Shown here piece by piece: positions 7,663 through 16,714 of a DNA stretch of 64,000 bases (position 1 is the first letter of the stretch; each line of letters opens with the position of its first letter). The stretch is taken from contig CP131915.1 of the NCBI GenBank assembly GCA_030704225.1, positions 1,860,001 through 1,924,000 of the forward strand, written 5' to 3'. The notes below the pieces were generated by a model, which was not told the origin of the DNA, made no database searches, and saw only the letters and a program-made list of their open reading frames with translations. Position numbers and translations under genes: made by a program. The stretch comes from Kosakonia sp. H02. Lineage in GTDB: Bacteria > Pseudomonadota > Gammaproteobacteria > Enterobacterales > Enterobacteriaceae.

Positions 7663-9300
7663 ATGGCGAGCTACTTTATTGGTGTGGATGTGGGGACCGG
7701 CAGCGCGCGTGCAGGCATCTTTGATCTGACGGGCCGGATGGTCAGCCAGGCGAGCCGGGCCATTGAGCTTTACCGCCCGCAGGCTGATTTTGTCGAGCAA
7801 TCTTCCGACAATATCTGGCAGGCGGTGTGCAACGCCGTGCGCGATGCCGTCAACCAGGCGGATATCAACCCGATCCAGGTGAAAGGTCTGGGGTTTGATG
7901 CCACCTGTTCGCTGGTGGTGCTCGACAAAGAGGGGAATCCGCTGACTATCAGCCCCTCCGGTCGCAGCGAGCAGAACATTATTGTGTGGATGGATCACCG
8001 TGCGATTTCGCAGGCAGACCGCATCAACGCCATGCACCATCGGGTGCTGGATTATGTCGGCGGGATAATCTCGCCAGAGATGCAAACGCCCAAGCTGCTG
8101 TGGCTGAAGCAGCATATGCCGAACACCTGGGCCAACGCCGGGTACTATTTTGATCTGCCGGATTTCCTGACCTGGCGGGCGACCGGTGATGATACGCGTT
8201 CACTCTGCTCAACGGTGTGTAAGTGGACCTATATGGGTCACGAAGACAAGTGGGACACCAGCTATTTCCGCCAGATTGGCCTGGAAGACTTGCTGGAGCA
8301 TGATGCCGAAAAAATTGGCCGCTATGTGAAAACCATGGGTGAACCGCTGGGGCGGGGCCTGACGCAGCGCGCCGCCACAGAAATGGGCTTGATGCCGGGT
8401 ACGGCGGTGAGCGTGTCGATTATTGATGCCCATGCCGGTACCCTTGGTACGCTCGGTGCCAGCGGCCCATCCGGTGAAGTGGCGGATTTCGACCGGCGCG
8501 TGGCGCTGATTGGCGGCACCTCCACCGGGCATATGGCAATTTCACCGCAGGCGCGTTTTATCAGCGGCGTCTGGGGGCCGTATTACTCCGCGGTGCTGCC
8601 GGGCTACTGGCTGAACGAAGGCGGGCAGTCGGCGACCGGGGCGTTAATCGACCATATTATTCAGTCGCACCCTTGCTATGACACGCTGCTCGCGCAGGCA
8701 AAAACCCAGGGGCAAACCATTTACGAAGTGCTGAATGCGCTGCTGCGCAAAATGGCCGGGGAACCGGAGAATATCGCCTTCCTGACCCGCGATATTCATA
8801 TTCTGCCGTACTTCCACGGTAACCGTTCCCCGCGCGCCAACCCGACCCTGACCGGGGTGATCAGCGGGTTGAAACTGTCGCGTACGCCAGAAGATATGGC
8901 GTTGCAATATCTGGCGACTATCCAGGCTATCGCCCTCGGTACGCGGCATATTATCGAAACCATGAATCAAAGTGGTTACAGCATCGATACGGTAATGGCG
9001 AGCGGTGGCGGCACGAAAAACCCAATTTTTGTCCAGGAACATGCCAATGCCACCGGTTGCGCGATGTTGCTGCCGGAAGAGAGCGAAGCGATGCTGTTGG
9101 GCGGCGCGATGATGGGCACCGTGGCGGCTGGCGTGTTCGATAGCTTCCCGGAAGCGATGTCGGCGATGAGCCGCATTGGTAAAACCGTGACGCCGCAGAC
9201 CAATCGCATCAAACAGTATTACGATCGCAAATACACCGTGTTTCACCAGATGTACGAAGATCATATGAAGTACCGTTCGCTGATGCAGGAGGAGGCATGA
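7663..9300 (+). CDS. FGGY-family pentulose kinase, probable D-ribulokinase
   Basis: A 545-residue sugar kinase with the FGGY fold. The N-terminal ATPase motif GVDVGTGSARAGIFD (residues 7-21), the GGTSTGHMA segment and the C-terminal MASGGGTKNPIFVQ motif are all present. Residues 81-85 read TCSLV in GFDATCSLVVLD, a signature described for D-ribulose-specific members of this family (including the Yersinia and human FGGY proteins), which distinguishes them from xylulose or glycerol kinases. The predicted product is D-ribulose 5-phosphate. It lies 15 bases after the permeases with a CAGGAGA ribosome site and overlaps the isomerase gene by four bases, so transport, phosphorylation and isomerisation appear coupled. 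Confidence 0.82.
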   Translation: MASYFIGVDVGTGSARAGIFDLTGRMVSQASRAIELYRPQADFVEQSSDNIWQAVCNAVRDAVNQADINPIQVKGLGFDATCSLVVLDKEGNPLTISPSGRSEQNIIVWMDHRAISQADRINAMHHRVLDYVGGIISPEMQTPKLLWLKQHMPNTWANAGYYFDLPDFLTWRATGDDTRSLCSTVCKWTYMGHEDKWDTSYFRQIGLEDLLEHDAEKIGRYVKTMGEPLGRGLTQRAATEMGLMPGTAVSVSIIDAHAGTLGTLGASGPSGEVADFDRRVALIGGTSTGHMAISPQARFISGVWGPYYSAVLPGYWLNEGGQSATGALIDHIIQSHPCYDTLLAQAKTQGQTIYEVLNALLRKMAGEPENIAFLTRDIHILPYFHGNRSPRANPTLTGVISGLKLSRTPEDMALQYLATIQAIALGTRHIIETMNQSGYSIDTVMASGGGTKNPIFVQEHANATGCAMLLPEESEAMLLGGAMMGTVAAGVFDSFPEAMSAMSRIGKTVTPQTNRIKQYYDRKYTVFHQMYEDHMKYRSLMQEEA

Positions 9301-9899
9301 GCAGTAGCTGGCAGCAGGCCTGTGGCGCCTGGCAAACTTACAGCGAAGAGCTGGCGGCGCTGAGTGGCCGCCTTAGCGAAGAGACCTGGGCGGCATTGAT
9401 GGCGGAGCTGCGCGGTTGTAAGGGCAAGATTGTGGTCACCGGCGTCGGCACCTCCGGCATTGCGGCGCGTAAAATCGCCCATATGCTGGCCTGCGTCGAG
9501 CGCCCGGCCATTTATCTTAATGCCACCGATGCCGCGCACGGTGATTTAGGGTTTCTTGATGCTAACGACCTGGTGATTATGCTGTCGCGCGGCGGCAATT
9601 CTGAGGAGTTGACGCGTCTGCTGCCAGGGCTGGCGGTGAAAGATATTCCGATTATCAGCGTGACGGAAAACCACGCATCGGCAATTGCGCTGGCCTCACG
9701 GTTAGTTATCTCCACCGGCGTGCAGCGGGAAATCGATCCGCTGAATATGCTGGCGACCACCTCAATTGTGCTGGTGCTGGCGATTTTCGACGCCGCCTGC
9801 GCCTGCCTGATGAGTGAAAGTGGTTATTCGAAGGAGACACTGCTCGCCGTGCACCCCGGCGGCGATGTCGGCTTAACGTTAAGAAAAAAAGCGCCGTAA
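9297..9899 (+). CDS. SIS-domain sugar-phosphate isomerase, KdsD/HxlB-like, lacking CBS domains
   Basis: A 200-residue single SIS domain. It aligns by eye with the N-terminal half of KdsD (arabinose-5-phosphate isomerase): GVGTSGIAARKIA, DAAHGDLGF, LSRGGNSEEL and a final HPGGDVG. Of the four KdsD catalytic residues, those equivalent to E111 (NSEEL), E152 (REIDP) and H193 (HPGG) are kept, but K59 of GMGKSG is replaced by threonine (GVGTSG). CBS domains are absent. With the ribulokinase upstream, ribulose 5-phosphate is a plausible substrate; 6-phospho-3-hexuloisomerase-like chemistry is the alternative. The start overlaps the kinase stop (ATGA). Confidence 0.75.
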   Translation: MSSSWQQACGAWQTYSEELAALSGRLSEETWAALMAELRGCKGKIVVTGVGTSGIAARKIAHMLACVERPAIYLNATDAAHGDLGFLDANDLVIMLSRGGNSEELTRLLPGLAVKDIPIISVTENHASAIALASRLVISTGVQREIDPLNMLATTSIVLVLAIFDAACACLMSESGYSKETLLAVHPGGDVGLTLRKKAP

Positions 9900-9910
9900 G
9901 GCGCTTTTTT
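9884..9910 (+). terminator. Terminator of the sugar operon, overlapping the last stop codon
   Basis: A run of A residues, GCGCC (9891-9895), loop GTAA, GGCGC (9900-9904) and six T residues. The TAA stop of the isomerase gene (9897-9899) lies in the loop, so the terminator is partly coding. Also readable in reverse because of the A tract. Confidence 0.85.
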
Positions 9911-9912
9911 GA

Positions 9913-9940
9913 TGCCCGATAAGCGAAGCGCTATCGGGCA
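9913..9940. repeat. REP-like hairpin
   Basis: TGCCCGATA...TATCGGGCA with an imperfect inner stem (AGCGAAGCGC) is a short palindromic extragenic element placed directly after the operon terminator. It resembles enterobacterial REP units in size and position but differs in sequence from the REP elements at 21411 and 46368. Confidence 0.5.
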
Positions 9941-9968
9941 TTTTGCCGGGTGGACCCGGCCTGTTAAT

Positions 9969-10412
9969 TTATTCCACGGGTATTTTTTTATCGCCAAGTA
10001 GAATATCAATGCCGCCTCTTTTATTATTTTCAATTCGCATAATAAGATCATTCTATATGCATTTTTCGCGGTCATTATTAAAACACACCATATCTTGCGT
10101 ATCTGAATTGAAAATTCTAATGTCACCTGTGGGTTTTGCTTTAAAACCCTCACCATAGTTCCAAATGCTGATATACCAATCGCCATTTTTTGCCGGGGTC
10201 GGTATCTTAAAATGCTTTTGCAATATTTGTTTATTCTCTTTCCACCACTCTTTTTTTCCGCTTTCGGTTAACGGAAAGTTTTTCACCGCAACATTAGCAA
10301 AATTGAGCTGCTGGTCGGTTGCCATGATCTCGGCTTGTCTGAAAAAATTTATATAGATAAACGCAACTGCTAATGCAAAGAGTATAAGAATGAGCGACTT
10401 AGATTTGAGCAT
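9969..10412 (-). pseudogene. DUF943-family protein interrupted by an amber codon
   Basis: The frame starts at an ATG at 10412, encodes one N-terminal membrane anchor (SLILILFALAVAFIYINFF) and then the DUF943 core (VKNFPLTESGKKEWW, HFKIPTPAKNGDW, WNYGEGF). It stops at a TAG (10053-10055) after 119 residues. The same frame continues past the TAG for 27 sense codons (begins NDLIMRIENNKRGG, ends KKIPVE) to a TAA at 9969. DUF943 proteins usually go on past the conserved CI(D/E)KN region, exactly where the TAG sits, so this looks like a recent nonsense mutation from, for example, GAG. A functional short form or readthrough cannot be excluded. The region is much more AT-rich than its neighbours, suggesting transfer. 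Function of the family is unknown. Confidence 0.65.
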
Positions 10413-10550
10413 TTTTTGACCCTTTTATTTTTTAAGTAACTTCCCTTATTAGTGAAAACCCGCATATTCCTGACGTCGTATTCTGTTAAAGCGTTTTTGA
10501 TCTGGTTGATAGAGTGTGGTTAATTATCAGCATTTGTGCTCAATCACAAA

Positions 10551-10574
10551 TAAAAAGGCACCCATAAGGTGCCT
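10551..10574 (-). terminator. Terminator of putA
   Basis: Read on the minus strand: AGGCACC, a five-base loop, GGTGCCT and then TTTTTA. It lies 44 bases beyond the putA stop codon. Bases 10413-10550 between this and the DUF943 gene show no further feature beyond AT-rich sequence. Confidence 0.85.
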
Positions 10575-10617
10575 GTCTTAGCGGTTTGAAAACAACTCTG
10601 AATATCCAGATGACTTA

Positions 10618-13600
10618 TTAACCAATCGTCATCAGGCTGGCATTACCGCCCGCAGCCGCGGTGTTGACGCTGAGCGAACGCTCCAGCCACAGGCGTTCGA
10701 GCAGGATATTGGTTTCTCCGCGTGCAAAACCCTGGACTGAGACAATCGCGCCATCGCGGGCGGCAACGCTTTCGCACAGGCTGACAAGTTGATCGGAATC
10801 GCCGTGGAAAATCACCGCATCGAACGCTTGCGCCATCAGAGCATCGGCTTTGGCGAACTGAATGCGTTGGCTGATGCTCGCCGGAAGCTGTCTGGCTAAC
10901 TCACGGTGTAGCGTATCGTCCGGCCACAGCGCCTGGCTACCGCTTGCCATCACCGCCGCCAGTTGCACCAGCGCATCCTGCTCGTTATCGGCAACGCACA
11001 ACACCCGCTCGCGCGGAGCCAGCGTCCAGGTGTTGCGCTCGCCGGTTGGGCCTGGCAGCAGACGCTGTGTGCCCGCCTGCGCCAGCTCGCCGAACTGACG
11101 ACAAACCTGTTGCAGTTCAGGGCGGTTTTCTGCCCATGCCGTTAACGCGTCCAGCGGCTGCGTCAGCACGGATCTCAACTGCGCATCCAGCGGACGCTCA
11201 GCATCGTGGCGTGCCAGCGTTTTCAGCACGGCATTTTCCGGGCGATTGCTCAACAGACGATAGAGATAGAGCGGCCCACCGGCTTTCGGACCGGTGCCGG
11301 ACAAGCCTTCGCCGCCAAACGGCTGTACGCCAACCACTGCGCCAACCATATTGCGGTTTACATACAGGTTGCCGACATGGGCATTGCCCGTCACCTGGGC
11401 GATAGTTTCATCAATGCGGGTATGCACGCCGAGCGTTAAACCGTAACCGGAGGCGTTAATCTGCGCGATCAACTGATCAAGCTGGTTACGCGAGTAACGC
11501 ACCACATGCAGCACCGGGCCGAAGATCTCTTTTTTCAGCTCATCGAAGCTTTCCAGTTCAATCAGCGTTGGCGGCACAAAAGTGCCGGTGCGCCATTCGC
11601 GGGCATCTTCGCTGTTTTCCCGTGCGGCCTGGAAAACGGTGCGCCCTTTGGCCTGCATCGCCTGAATATGCTTATCGATAGTGGCTTTCGCCTCCGCATC
11701 GATAACCGGGCCAATGTCTGTGGTCAGACGTCCCGGATTACCCATCCGGCATTCGGCCATCGCGCCACGCAACATGGTCAGCGTGTGCTCAGCAATATCA
11801 TCTTGCAGGCAGAGCACGCGCAGCGCCGAGCAGCGTTGACCAGCGCTGTCGAACGCTGACGCCAGCACATCAACCACCACCTGTTCGGTGAGGGCAGACG
11901 AATCAACAATCATCGCGTTCATGCCGCCGGTTTCGGCGATAAGCGGCGTCGGGCGGCCTTGCGCATCAAGGCGGGTGGCGATATTACGTTGCAGCAGGGT
12001 GGCAACGTCGGTAGAGCCGGTAAACATCACGCCGCGCACGCGCGCATCCGTTGTTAATTGTGCCCCGACGGTTTCACCGCGACCCGGTAACAGTTGCAAC
12101 ACGCCCGCTGGCACGCCCGCTTCCAGCAGGAGTTGCACGCCCTGGGCAGCAATCAGCGGCGTCTGTTCGGCGGGTTTTGCCAGCACACTGTTGCCTGCCG
12201 CCAGCGCAGCGGCAATCTGCCCGGTAAAGATAGCCAGTGGGAAGTTCCACGGGCTGATACAAACCACCGGGCCCAACGGACGGTGCGTTTCGTTATCAAA
12301 GTCGGTGTTCACCTGACCGGCGTAATAGCGCAGGAAATCCACCGCCTCGCGCACTTCGGCAATGGCGTTGCTGAAGGTTTTGCCCGCTTCGCGCACCAGA
12401 ATGCCGATAAGCGTTTGCATGTTATCTTCCATCAGCACTGCGGCGCGTTGCAGAATCGCGGCTCGCTCCTGCGGCGGTGTGGCAAACCAGATGGGCGCAT
12501 GGTTTACGGCGTTATCCAGCGCCTGGTTCACCTGGGTTTCGCTTGCTTCCACCACATAGCCGACAATATCTTTCGGCTCGGCCGGGTTGATTACCGCCGC
12601 AGCGTCGCCTTCCATCACGGTTTCTTCCAGTACCGGGCGGGCATACCATTTTTGCGCTGCGCTATTAAGCAGTGCCGAGGAGAGGGAGGCCAGCCGGTGT
12701 TCATTCGCCAGATCGAGGCCTGCTGAATTGATGCGTCCTTCGCCATACAGCGCGCGGGGCAGGGCAATTTTCGGATGCGGCAGGCCGACCTGGCCTTCCT
12801 GGGCGGCGAGTTTCTCCACTTCGGCAACCGGATCTGCCACCAGCGCGTCCAGCGGCAGCGTATTATCGGCGATGCGGTTAACAAACGAAGTGTTGGCGCC
12901 GTTTTCCAGCAGGCGACGCACCAGGTACGCCAGTAAGGTTTCATGGGTGCCGACCGGGGCGTAAATACGGCACGGGCGGTTCAGTTTGCCGTCGGCAACT
13001 TTACCCACCACCTGCTCGTACAGCGGTTCCCCCATGCCGTGCAGGCACTGGAACTCATACTGGCCTGGATAATAGTTCTGCCCGGCGAGTTGATAAATCG
13101 CCGCCAGCGTATGGGCGTTATGGGTAGCGAACTGCGGGTAAATCAGGTTTGGCACCGCGAGCAATTTTTTCGCGCAGGCGATATAAGAGACATCGGTGTA
13201 GACCTTGCGGGTATAAACCGGATAACCCTCCAGGCCTTCCATCTGCGCGCGTTTGATTTCGCTGTCCCAGTACGCGCCTTTCACCAGGCGGATCATCAGG
13301 CGGCGACGGCTGCGGGTCGCTAAATCAATCAGGTAATCAATCACAAACGGGCAGCGTTTCTGGTAGGCCTGAATCACAAAACCAATCCCGTTCCAGCCTG
13401 CCAGTTCCGGCTCAAAGCAGAGTTTTTCCAGCAGATCGAGGGAGATTTCCAGCCTGTCGGCCTCTTCAGCATCAATATTGATCCCGATGTCGTACTGGCG
13501 CGCCAGCAGGGTTAAGGATTTTAGACGCGGGTACAGTTCCTCCATCACTCTGTCGTACTGCGCGCGGCTGTAGCGTGGGTGCAGGGCAGAAAGCTTAATG

Positions 13601-14577
13601 GAGATCCCCGGCCCTTCGTAAATCCCGCGTCCATTCGACGCTTTGCCGATGGCATTGATCGCCTGTTGATAGGAGACCATATACGCCTGCGCGTCGGCAG
13701 CGGTGAGTGCCGCTTCACCGAGCATATCGTAAGAGTAACGGAACCCTTTCTCCTCGAGCTTGCGGGCGTTCGCCAGCGCTTCGGCGATGGTTTCGCCGGT
13801 CACAAACTGCTCGCCCATCAGGCGCATCGCCATATCCACACCCTTGCGGATCAGCGGCTCGCCGCTCTTGCCGATAATGCGGTTCAGCGAACGGGAGAGG
13901 TTGGCTTCGTTATGCGTGGAGACCAGGCGGCCAGTAAACAACAAACCCCAGGTGGCGGCATTGACAAACAGCGACGGGCTGCGGCCAATGTGCGACTGCC
14001 AGTTGCCGTTGCTGATCTTGTCGCGGATCAGCGCATCACGCGTCGCTTTATCGGGAATACGCAGCAGCGCTTCCGCGAGGCACATCAGCGCCACGCCTTC
14101 CTGTGATGAGAGAGAAAACTCCTGCAACAGGCTCTGCACCATGCCCGCACGACCGGAGGCGGTTTTTTGATGACGTAATTTTTCCGCTAACTGGTAAGCC
14201 AGTTTATGCGCGTTTTCTGCCACCGGCTGCGGCAAACGCGCCTGTTCAAGCAACATCGGCACGGCATCGGTTTCGGCCCAGCGCCACGCGCCGGTAATGG
14301 CGGAACGGGAAACGGATTGCGGCAGGATCTGTTCGGCAAAATCGAGGAATGGCTGTGGGCTCTCTTCAATCACCGCGCTGGCGTCATCCTCCTGCGGCCC
14401 GTTGGCCTGTGTATTGTTCAGTTCCGGTAATCCGTCGCTGCTTTCCAGCTTTTCAAGGAAGTTAAAAATGGCTTGTTTAATAAGCCAGTGTGGTGTGCGG
14501 TCGATGGTTGCCGCAGCGGCTTTAATCCTTTCGCGTGTTGCATCATCAAGCTTGACCCCCATAGTGGTGGTGCCCAT
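10618..14577 (-). CDS. putA: Trifunctional proline utilisation protein PutA
   Basis: A 1319-residue protein (E. coli 1320) that oxidises proline to glutamate in two steps and represses its own operon. The N-terminal ribbon-helix-helix DNA-binding domain (MGTTTMGVKLDDATRERIK, residues 1-47) is followed by the FAD-dependent proline dehydrogenase barrel (about 260-610, including RLMIRLVKGAYWDSEI). Then comes the NAD-dependent P5C dehydrogenase (about 650-1120), with nucleophile region GQRCSAL and the AETGGMN segment, and a C-terminal domain ending GGNASLMTIG. The start has an AGGAGC site. It is divergent from putP, and GTTGCA boxes between them are the expected PutA operators. When proline is present, PutA moves to the membrane and repression is lifted. 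Confidence 0.97.
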   Translation of the reverse strand: MGTTTMGVKLDDATRERIKAAAATIDRTPHWLIKQAIFNFLEKLESSDGLPELNNTQANGPQEDDASAVIEESPQPFLDFAEQILPQSVSRSAITGAWRWAETDAVPMLLEQARLPQPVAENAHKLAYQLAEKLRHQKTASGRAGMVQSLLQEFSLSSQEGVALMCLAEALLRIPDKATRDALIRDKISNGNWQSHIGRSPSLFVNAATWGLLFTGRLVSTHNEANLSRSLNRIIGKSGEPLIRKGVDMAMRLMGEQFVTGETIAEALANARKLEEKGFRYSYDMLGEAALTAADAQAYMVSYQQAINAIGKASNGRGIYEGPGISIKLSALHPRYSRAQYDRVMEELYPRLKSLTLLARQYDIGINIDAEEADRLEISLDLLEKLCFEPELAGWNGIGFVIQAYQKRCPFVIDYLIDLATRSRRRLMIRLVKGAYWDSEIKRAQMEGLEGYPVYTRKVYTDVSYIACAKKLLAVPNLIYPQFATHNAHTLAAIYQLAGQNYYPGQYEFQCLHGMGEPLYEQVVGKVADGKLNRPCRIYAPVGTHETLLAYLVRRLLENGANTSFVNRIADNTLPLDALVADPVAEVEKLAAQEGQVGLPHPKIALPRALYGEGRINSAGLDLANEHRLASLSSALLNSAAQKWYARPVLEETVMEGDAAAVINPAEPKDIVGYVVEASETQVNQALDNAVNHAPIWFATPPQERAAILQRAAVLMEDNMQTLIGILVREAGKTFSNAIAEVREAVDFLRYYAGQVNTDFDNETHRPLGPVVCISPWNFPLAIFTGQIAAALAAGNSVLAKPAEQTPLIAAQGVQLLLEAGVPAGVLQLLPGRGETVGAQLTTDARVRGVMFTGSTDVATLLQRNIATRLDAQGRPTPLIAETGGMNAMIVDSSALTEQVVVDVLASAFDSAGQRCSALRVLCLQDDIAEHTLTMLRGAMAECRMGNPGRLTTDIGPVIDAEAKATIDKHIQAMQAKGRTVFQAARENSEDAREWRTGTFVPPTLIELESFDELKKEIFGPVLHVVRYSRNQLDQLIAQINASGYGLTLGVHTRIDETIAQVTGNAHVGNLYVNRNMVGAVVGVQPFGGEGLSGTGPKAGGPLYLYRLLSNRPENAVLKTLARHDAERPLDAQLRSVLTQPLDALTAWAENRPELQQVCRQFGELAQAGTQRLLPGPTGERNTWTLAPRERVLCVADNEQDALVQLAAVMASGSQALWPDDTLHRELARQLPASISQRIQFAKADALMAQAFDAVIFHGDSDQLVSLCESVAARDGAIVSVQGFARGETNILLERLWLERSLSVNTAAAGGNASLMTIG

Positions 14578-14993
14578 GCTTTGCTCCTGTTTTTATGTTG
14601 TTTTGCAGAATACGCAGAAATATCCACCATGTTGCAACTTTGTGCAACCTTGTTAAATGTGACATGGCTGGCAAGGTACGGAATGAATCAATTGTTAATT
14701 AGTGGTAAGCGTAATGGCGACGGGGTAATTCACTGCTGCGCCAGGATTTATGCAGTTGATAACACTTTTTAAAGGTGCAACCTTTAAAACTGTGACGAAG
14801 TGCAACCTATCATGAAAAGTTATCCCTGACGGGATGAATTCGATGTAAATGCTGTGTTAAATCAATTGTGAATAAGTGACGCTTCCGGCAGGATACGGGC
14901 GCTTCTAATAATACATACGCACCATCGCTACGTTCCGGCGATGGATAAAAACGGCAAATAGAAATTTGTCGACGAAGGACCTGGAGACTGTTT
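14578..14993. promoter_or_regulatory. putA-putP control region with four PutA boxes
   Basis: The 416-base divergent region carries four copies of GTTGCA, the PutA operator core known from E. coli: at 14631-14636 directly, and as TGCAAC at 14643-14648, 14776-14781 and 14801-14806. The first two form a close inverted pair near putA and the other two lie nearer putP. A stem CCATCGC/GCGATGG (14922-14944) lies in the putP leader about 50 bases before its start codon. No open frame here looks real. Confidence 0.8.
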
Positions 14994-16502
14994 ATGGCAA
15001 TGAGCACACCGATGCTGGTGACCTTTCTTGTTTATATCTTTGGCATGTTACTGATTGGTTTTATCGCCTGGCGATCAACGAAAAACTTTGACGATTATAT
15101 TCTCGGTGGTCGCCGCCTTGGTCCGTTAGTCACCGCGTTATCGGCAGGGGCATCGGATATGAGCGGCTGGCTGCTGATGGGATTACCGGGGGCGATTTTT
15201 ATTTCCGGTATCTCTGAAAGCTGGATTGCCATTGGCCTGACGCTGGGGGCATGGATTAACTGGAAACTGGTTGCTGGCCGCCTGCGCGTACATACCGAGG
15301 CGAACAATAATGCCCTGACCTTACCCGATTATTTCACCGGGCGTTTCGAAGATAACAGCCGTCTGCTGCGTATTATCTCCGCGCTGGTGATCCTCATTTT
15401 CTTCACTATCTATTGTGCATCCGGCATTGTGGCGGGGGCACGTCTGTTCGAAAGCACCTTCGGCATGAGCTATGAAACGGCGTTGTGGGCCGGGGCCGCA
15501 GCCACCATTATTTACACCTTTATTGGCGGTTTTCTGGCGATCAGTTGGACGGATACCGTGCAGGCCAGCCTGATGATTTTCGCGCTGATCCTGACGCCGG
15601 TGATTGTCATTATCTCCGTGGGTGGTTTCGGTGATTCCATGGAAGTAATCAAGCAAAAAAGCATTGAAAACGTCGATATGCTAAAAGGCCTCAATTTCGT
15701 CGCCATTGTGTCGCTGATGGGCTGGGGGCTTGGTTACTTCGGCCAGCCGCATATTCTGGCGCGTTTTATGGCGGCGGATTCCCACCACACGATTGTGCAT
15801 GCGCGTCGCATCAGTATGGCGTGGATGATCCTTTGCCTTGCGGGTGCAGTGGCAGTGGGGTTCTTCGGCATTGCTTACTTCAACAATAATCCGTCGCTGG
15901 CAGGCGCGGTGAACCAGAACGCCGAGCGCGTGTTTATCGAACTGGCGCAGTTGCTGTTTAACCCGTGGGTTGCCGGAGTGTTGCTGTCAGCGATCCTCGC
16001 GGCGGTGATGTCGACCCTGAGCTGCCAGCTGTTGGTGTGTTCTAGCGCTATCACGGAAGATTTTTACAAAGCGTTTCTGCGTAAAGGCGCGAGCCAGAAA
16101 GAGCTGGTTTGGGTTGGCCGCGCAATGGTGCTGCTGGTGGCGCTGGTAGCCATTTCGCTGGCCGCGAATCCGGAAAACCGCGTGCTGGGCTTGGTGAGCT
16201 ATGCATGGGCAGGTTTCGGTGCGGCGTTTGGCCCGGTGGTGCTGTTCTCGGTGATGTGGTCGCGCATGACGCGTAACGGCGCGCTGGCAGGGATGGTTAT
16301 TGGTGCGGTTACGGTCATAGTCTGGAAACATTACGCCTGGCTGGATCTGTACGAAATCATTCCGGGCTTCCTGTTTGGCAGCATCGGGATTGTGGCGTTC
16401 AGCTTGATGGGTAAAGCGCCAACCGCCGCGATGCAGCAGCGTTTCGCCGAGGCCGATGCGCATTACCATTCTGCGCCGCCGTCCCGTGTGGCGGTCGAAT
16501 AA
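14994..16502 (+). CDS. putP: Sodium/proline symporter PutP
   Basis: A 502-residue sodium:solute symporter, same length as E. coli PutP and closely similar throughout (NFDDYILGGRRLGP, ALSAGASDMSGWLLMGLPGA, NNALTLPDYFTGRFE). It has about 13 transmembrane helices and imports proline with sodium for use by PutA or as an osmolyte. The ATG at 14994 gives the expected MAMSTPMLV start. Divergent from putA with a shared operator region, so induced by proline through release of PutA. Confidence 0.97.
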   Translation: MAMSTPMLVTFLVYIFGMLLIGFIAWRSTKNFDDYILGGRRLGPLVTALSAGASDMSGWLLMGLPGAIFISGISESWIAIGLTLGAWINWKLVAGRLRVHTEANNNALTLPDYFTGRFEDNSRLLRIISALVILIFFTIYCASGIVAGARLFESTFGMSYETALWAGAAATIIYTFIGGFLAISWTDTVQASLMIFALILTPVIVIISVGGFGDSMEVIKQKSIENVDMLKGLNFVAIVSLMGWGLGYFGQPHILARFMAADSHHTIVHARRISMAWMILCLAGAVAVGFFGIAYFNNNPSLAGAVNQNAERVFIELAQLLFNPWVAGVLLSAILAAVMSTLSCQLLVCSSAITEDFYKAFLRKGASQKELVWVGRAMVLLVALVAISLAANPENRVLGLVSYAWAGFGAAFGPVVLFSVMWSRMTRNGALAGMVIGAVTVIVWKHYAWLDLYEIIPGFLFGSIGIVAFSLMGKAPTAAMQQRFAEADAHYHSAPPSRVAVE

Positions 16503-16512
16503 AGTAATCTCA

Positions 16513-16535
16513 AACCCGCTACGGCGGGTTTTTTT
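16513..16535 (+). terminator. Terminator of putP
   Basis: AACCCGC, loop TACG, GCGGGTT and a T tract, ten bases after the putP stop. Confidence 0.9.
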
Positions 16536-16637
16536 ATCCCTCTTTATTTGCCTGACGCGCGGCGGGGCCGGGTTAGCCCGCTACGCGTTTACATCCAGTT
16601 ATCATTCTGAACATATTTCGCTTGAGTTTCTTTTTTG

Positions 16638-16656
16638 CGTAATGATAATCACTATC
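16638..16656. promoter_or_regulatory. Fur box upstream of efeU
   Basis: The 19 bases ending AATGATAATCACTATC match 16 of 19 positions of the Fur consensus GATAATGATAATCATTATC. It lies 58 bases before the efeU start, so iron-replete repression by Fur is expected. Confidence 0.85.
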
Positions 16657-16714
16657 ACTGCAATTTACTTTTCTTTGCACCTTCTGACTGCGCATGACAT
16701 TAAGGGCGTTCTCC

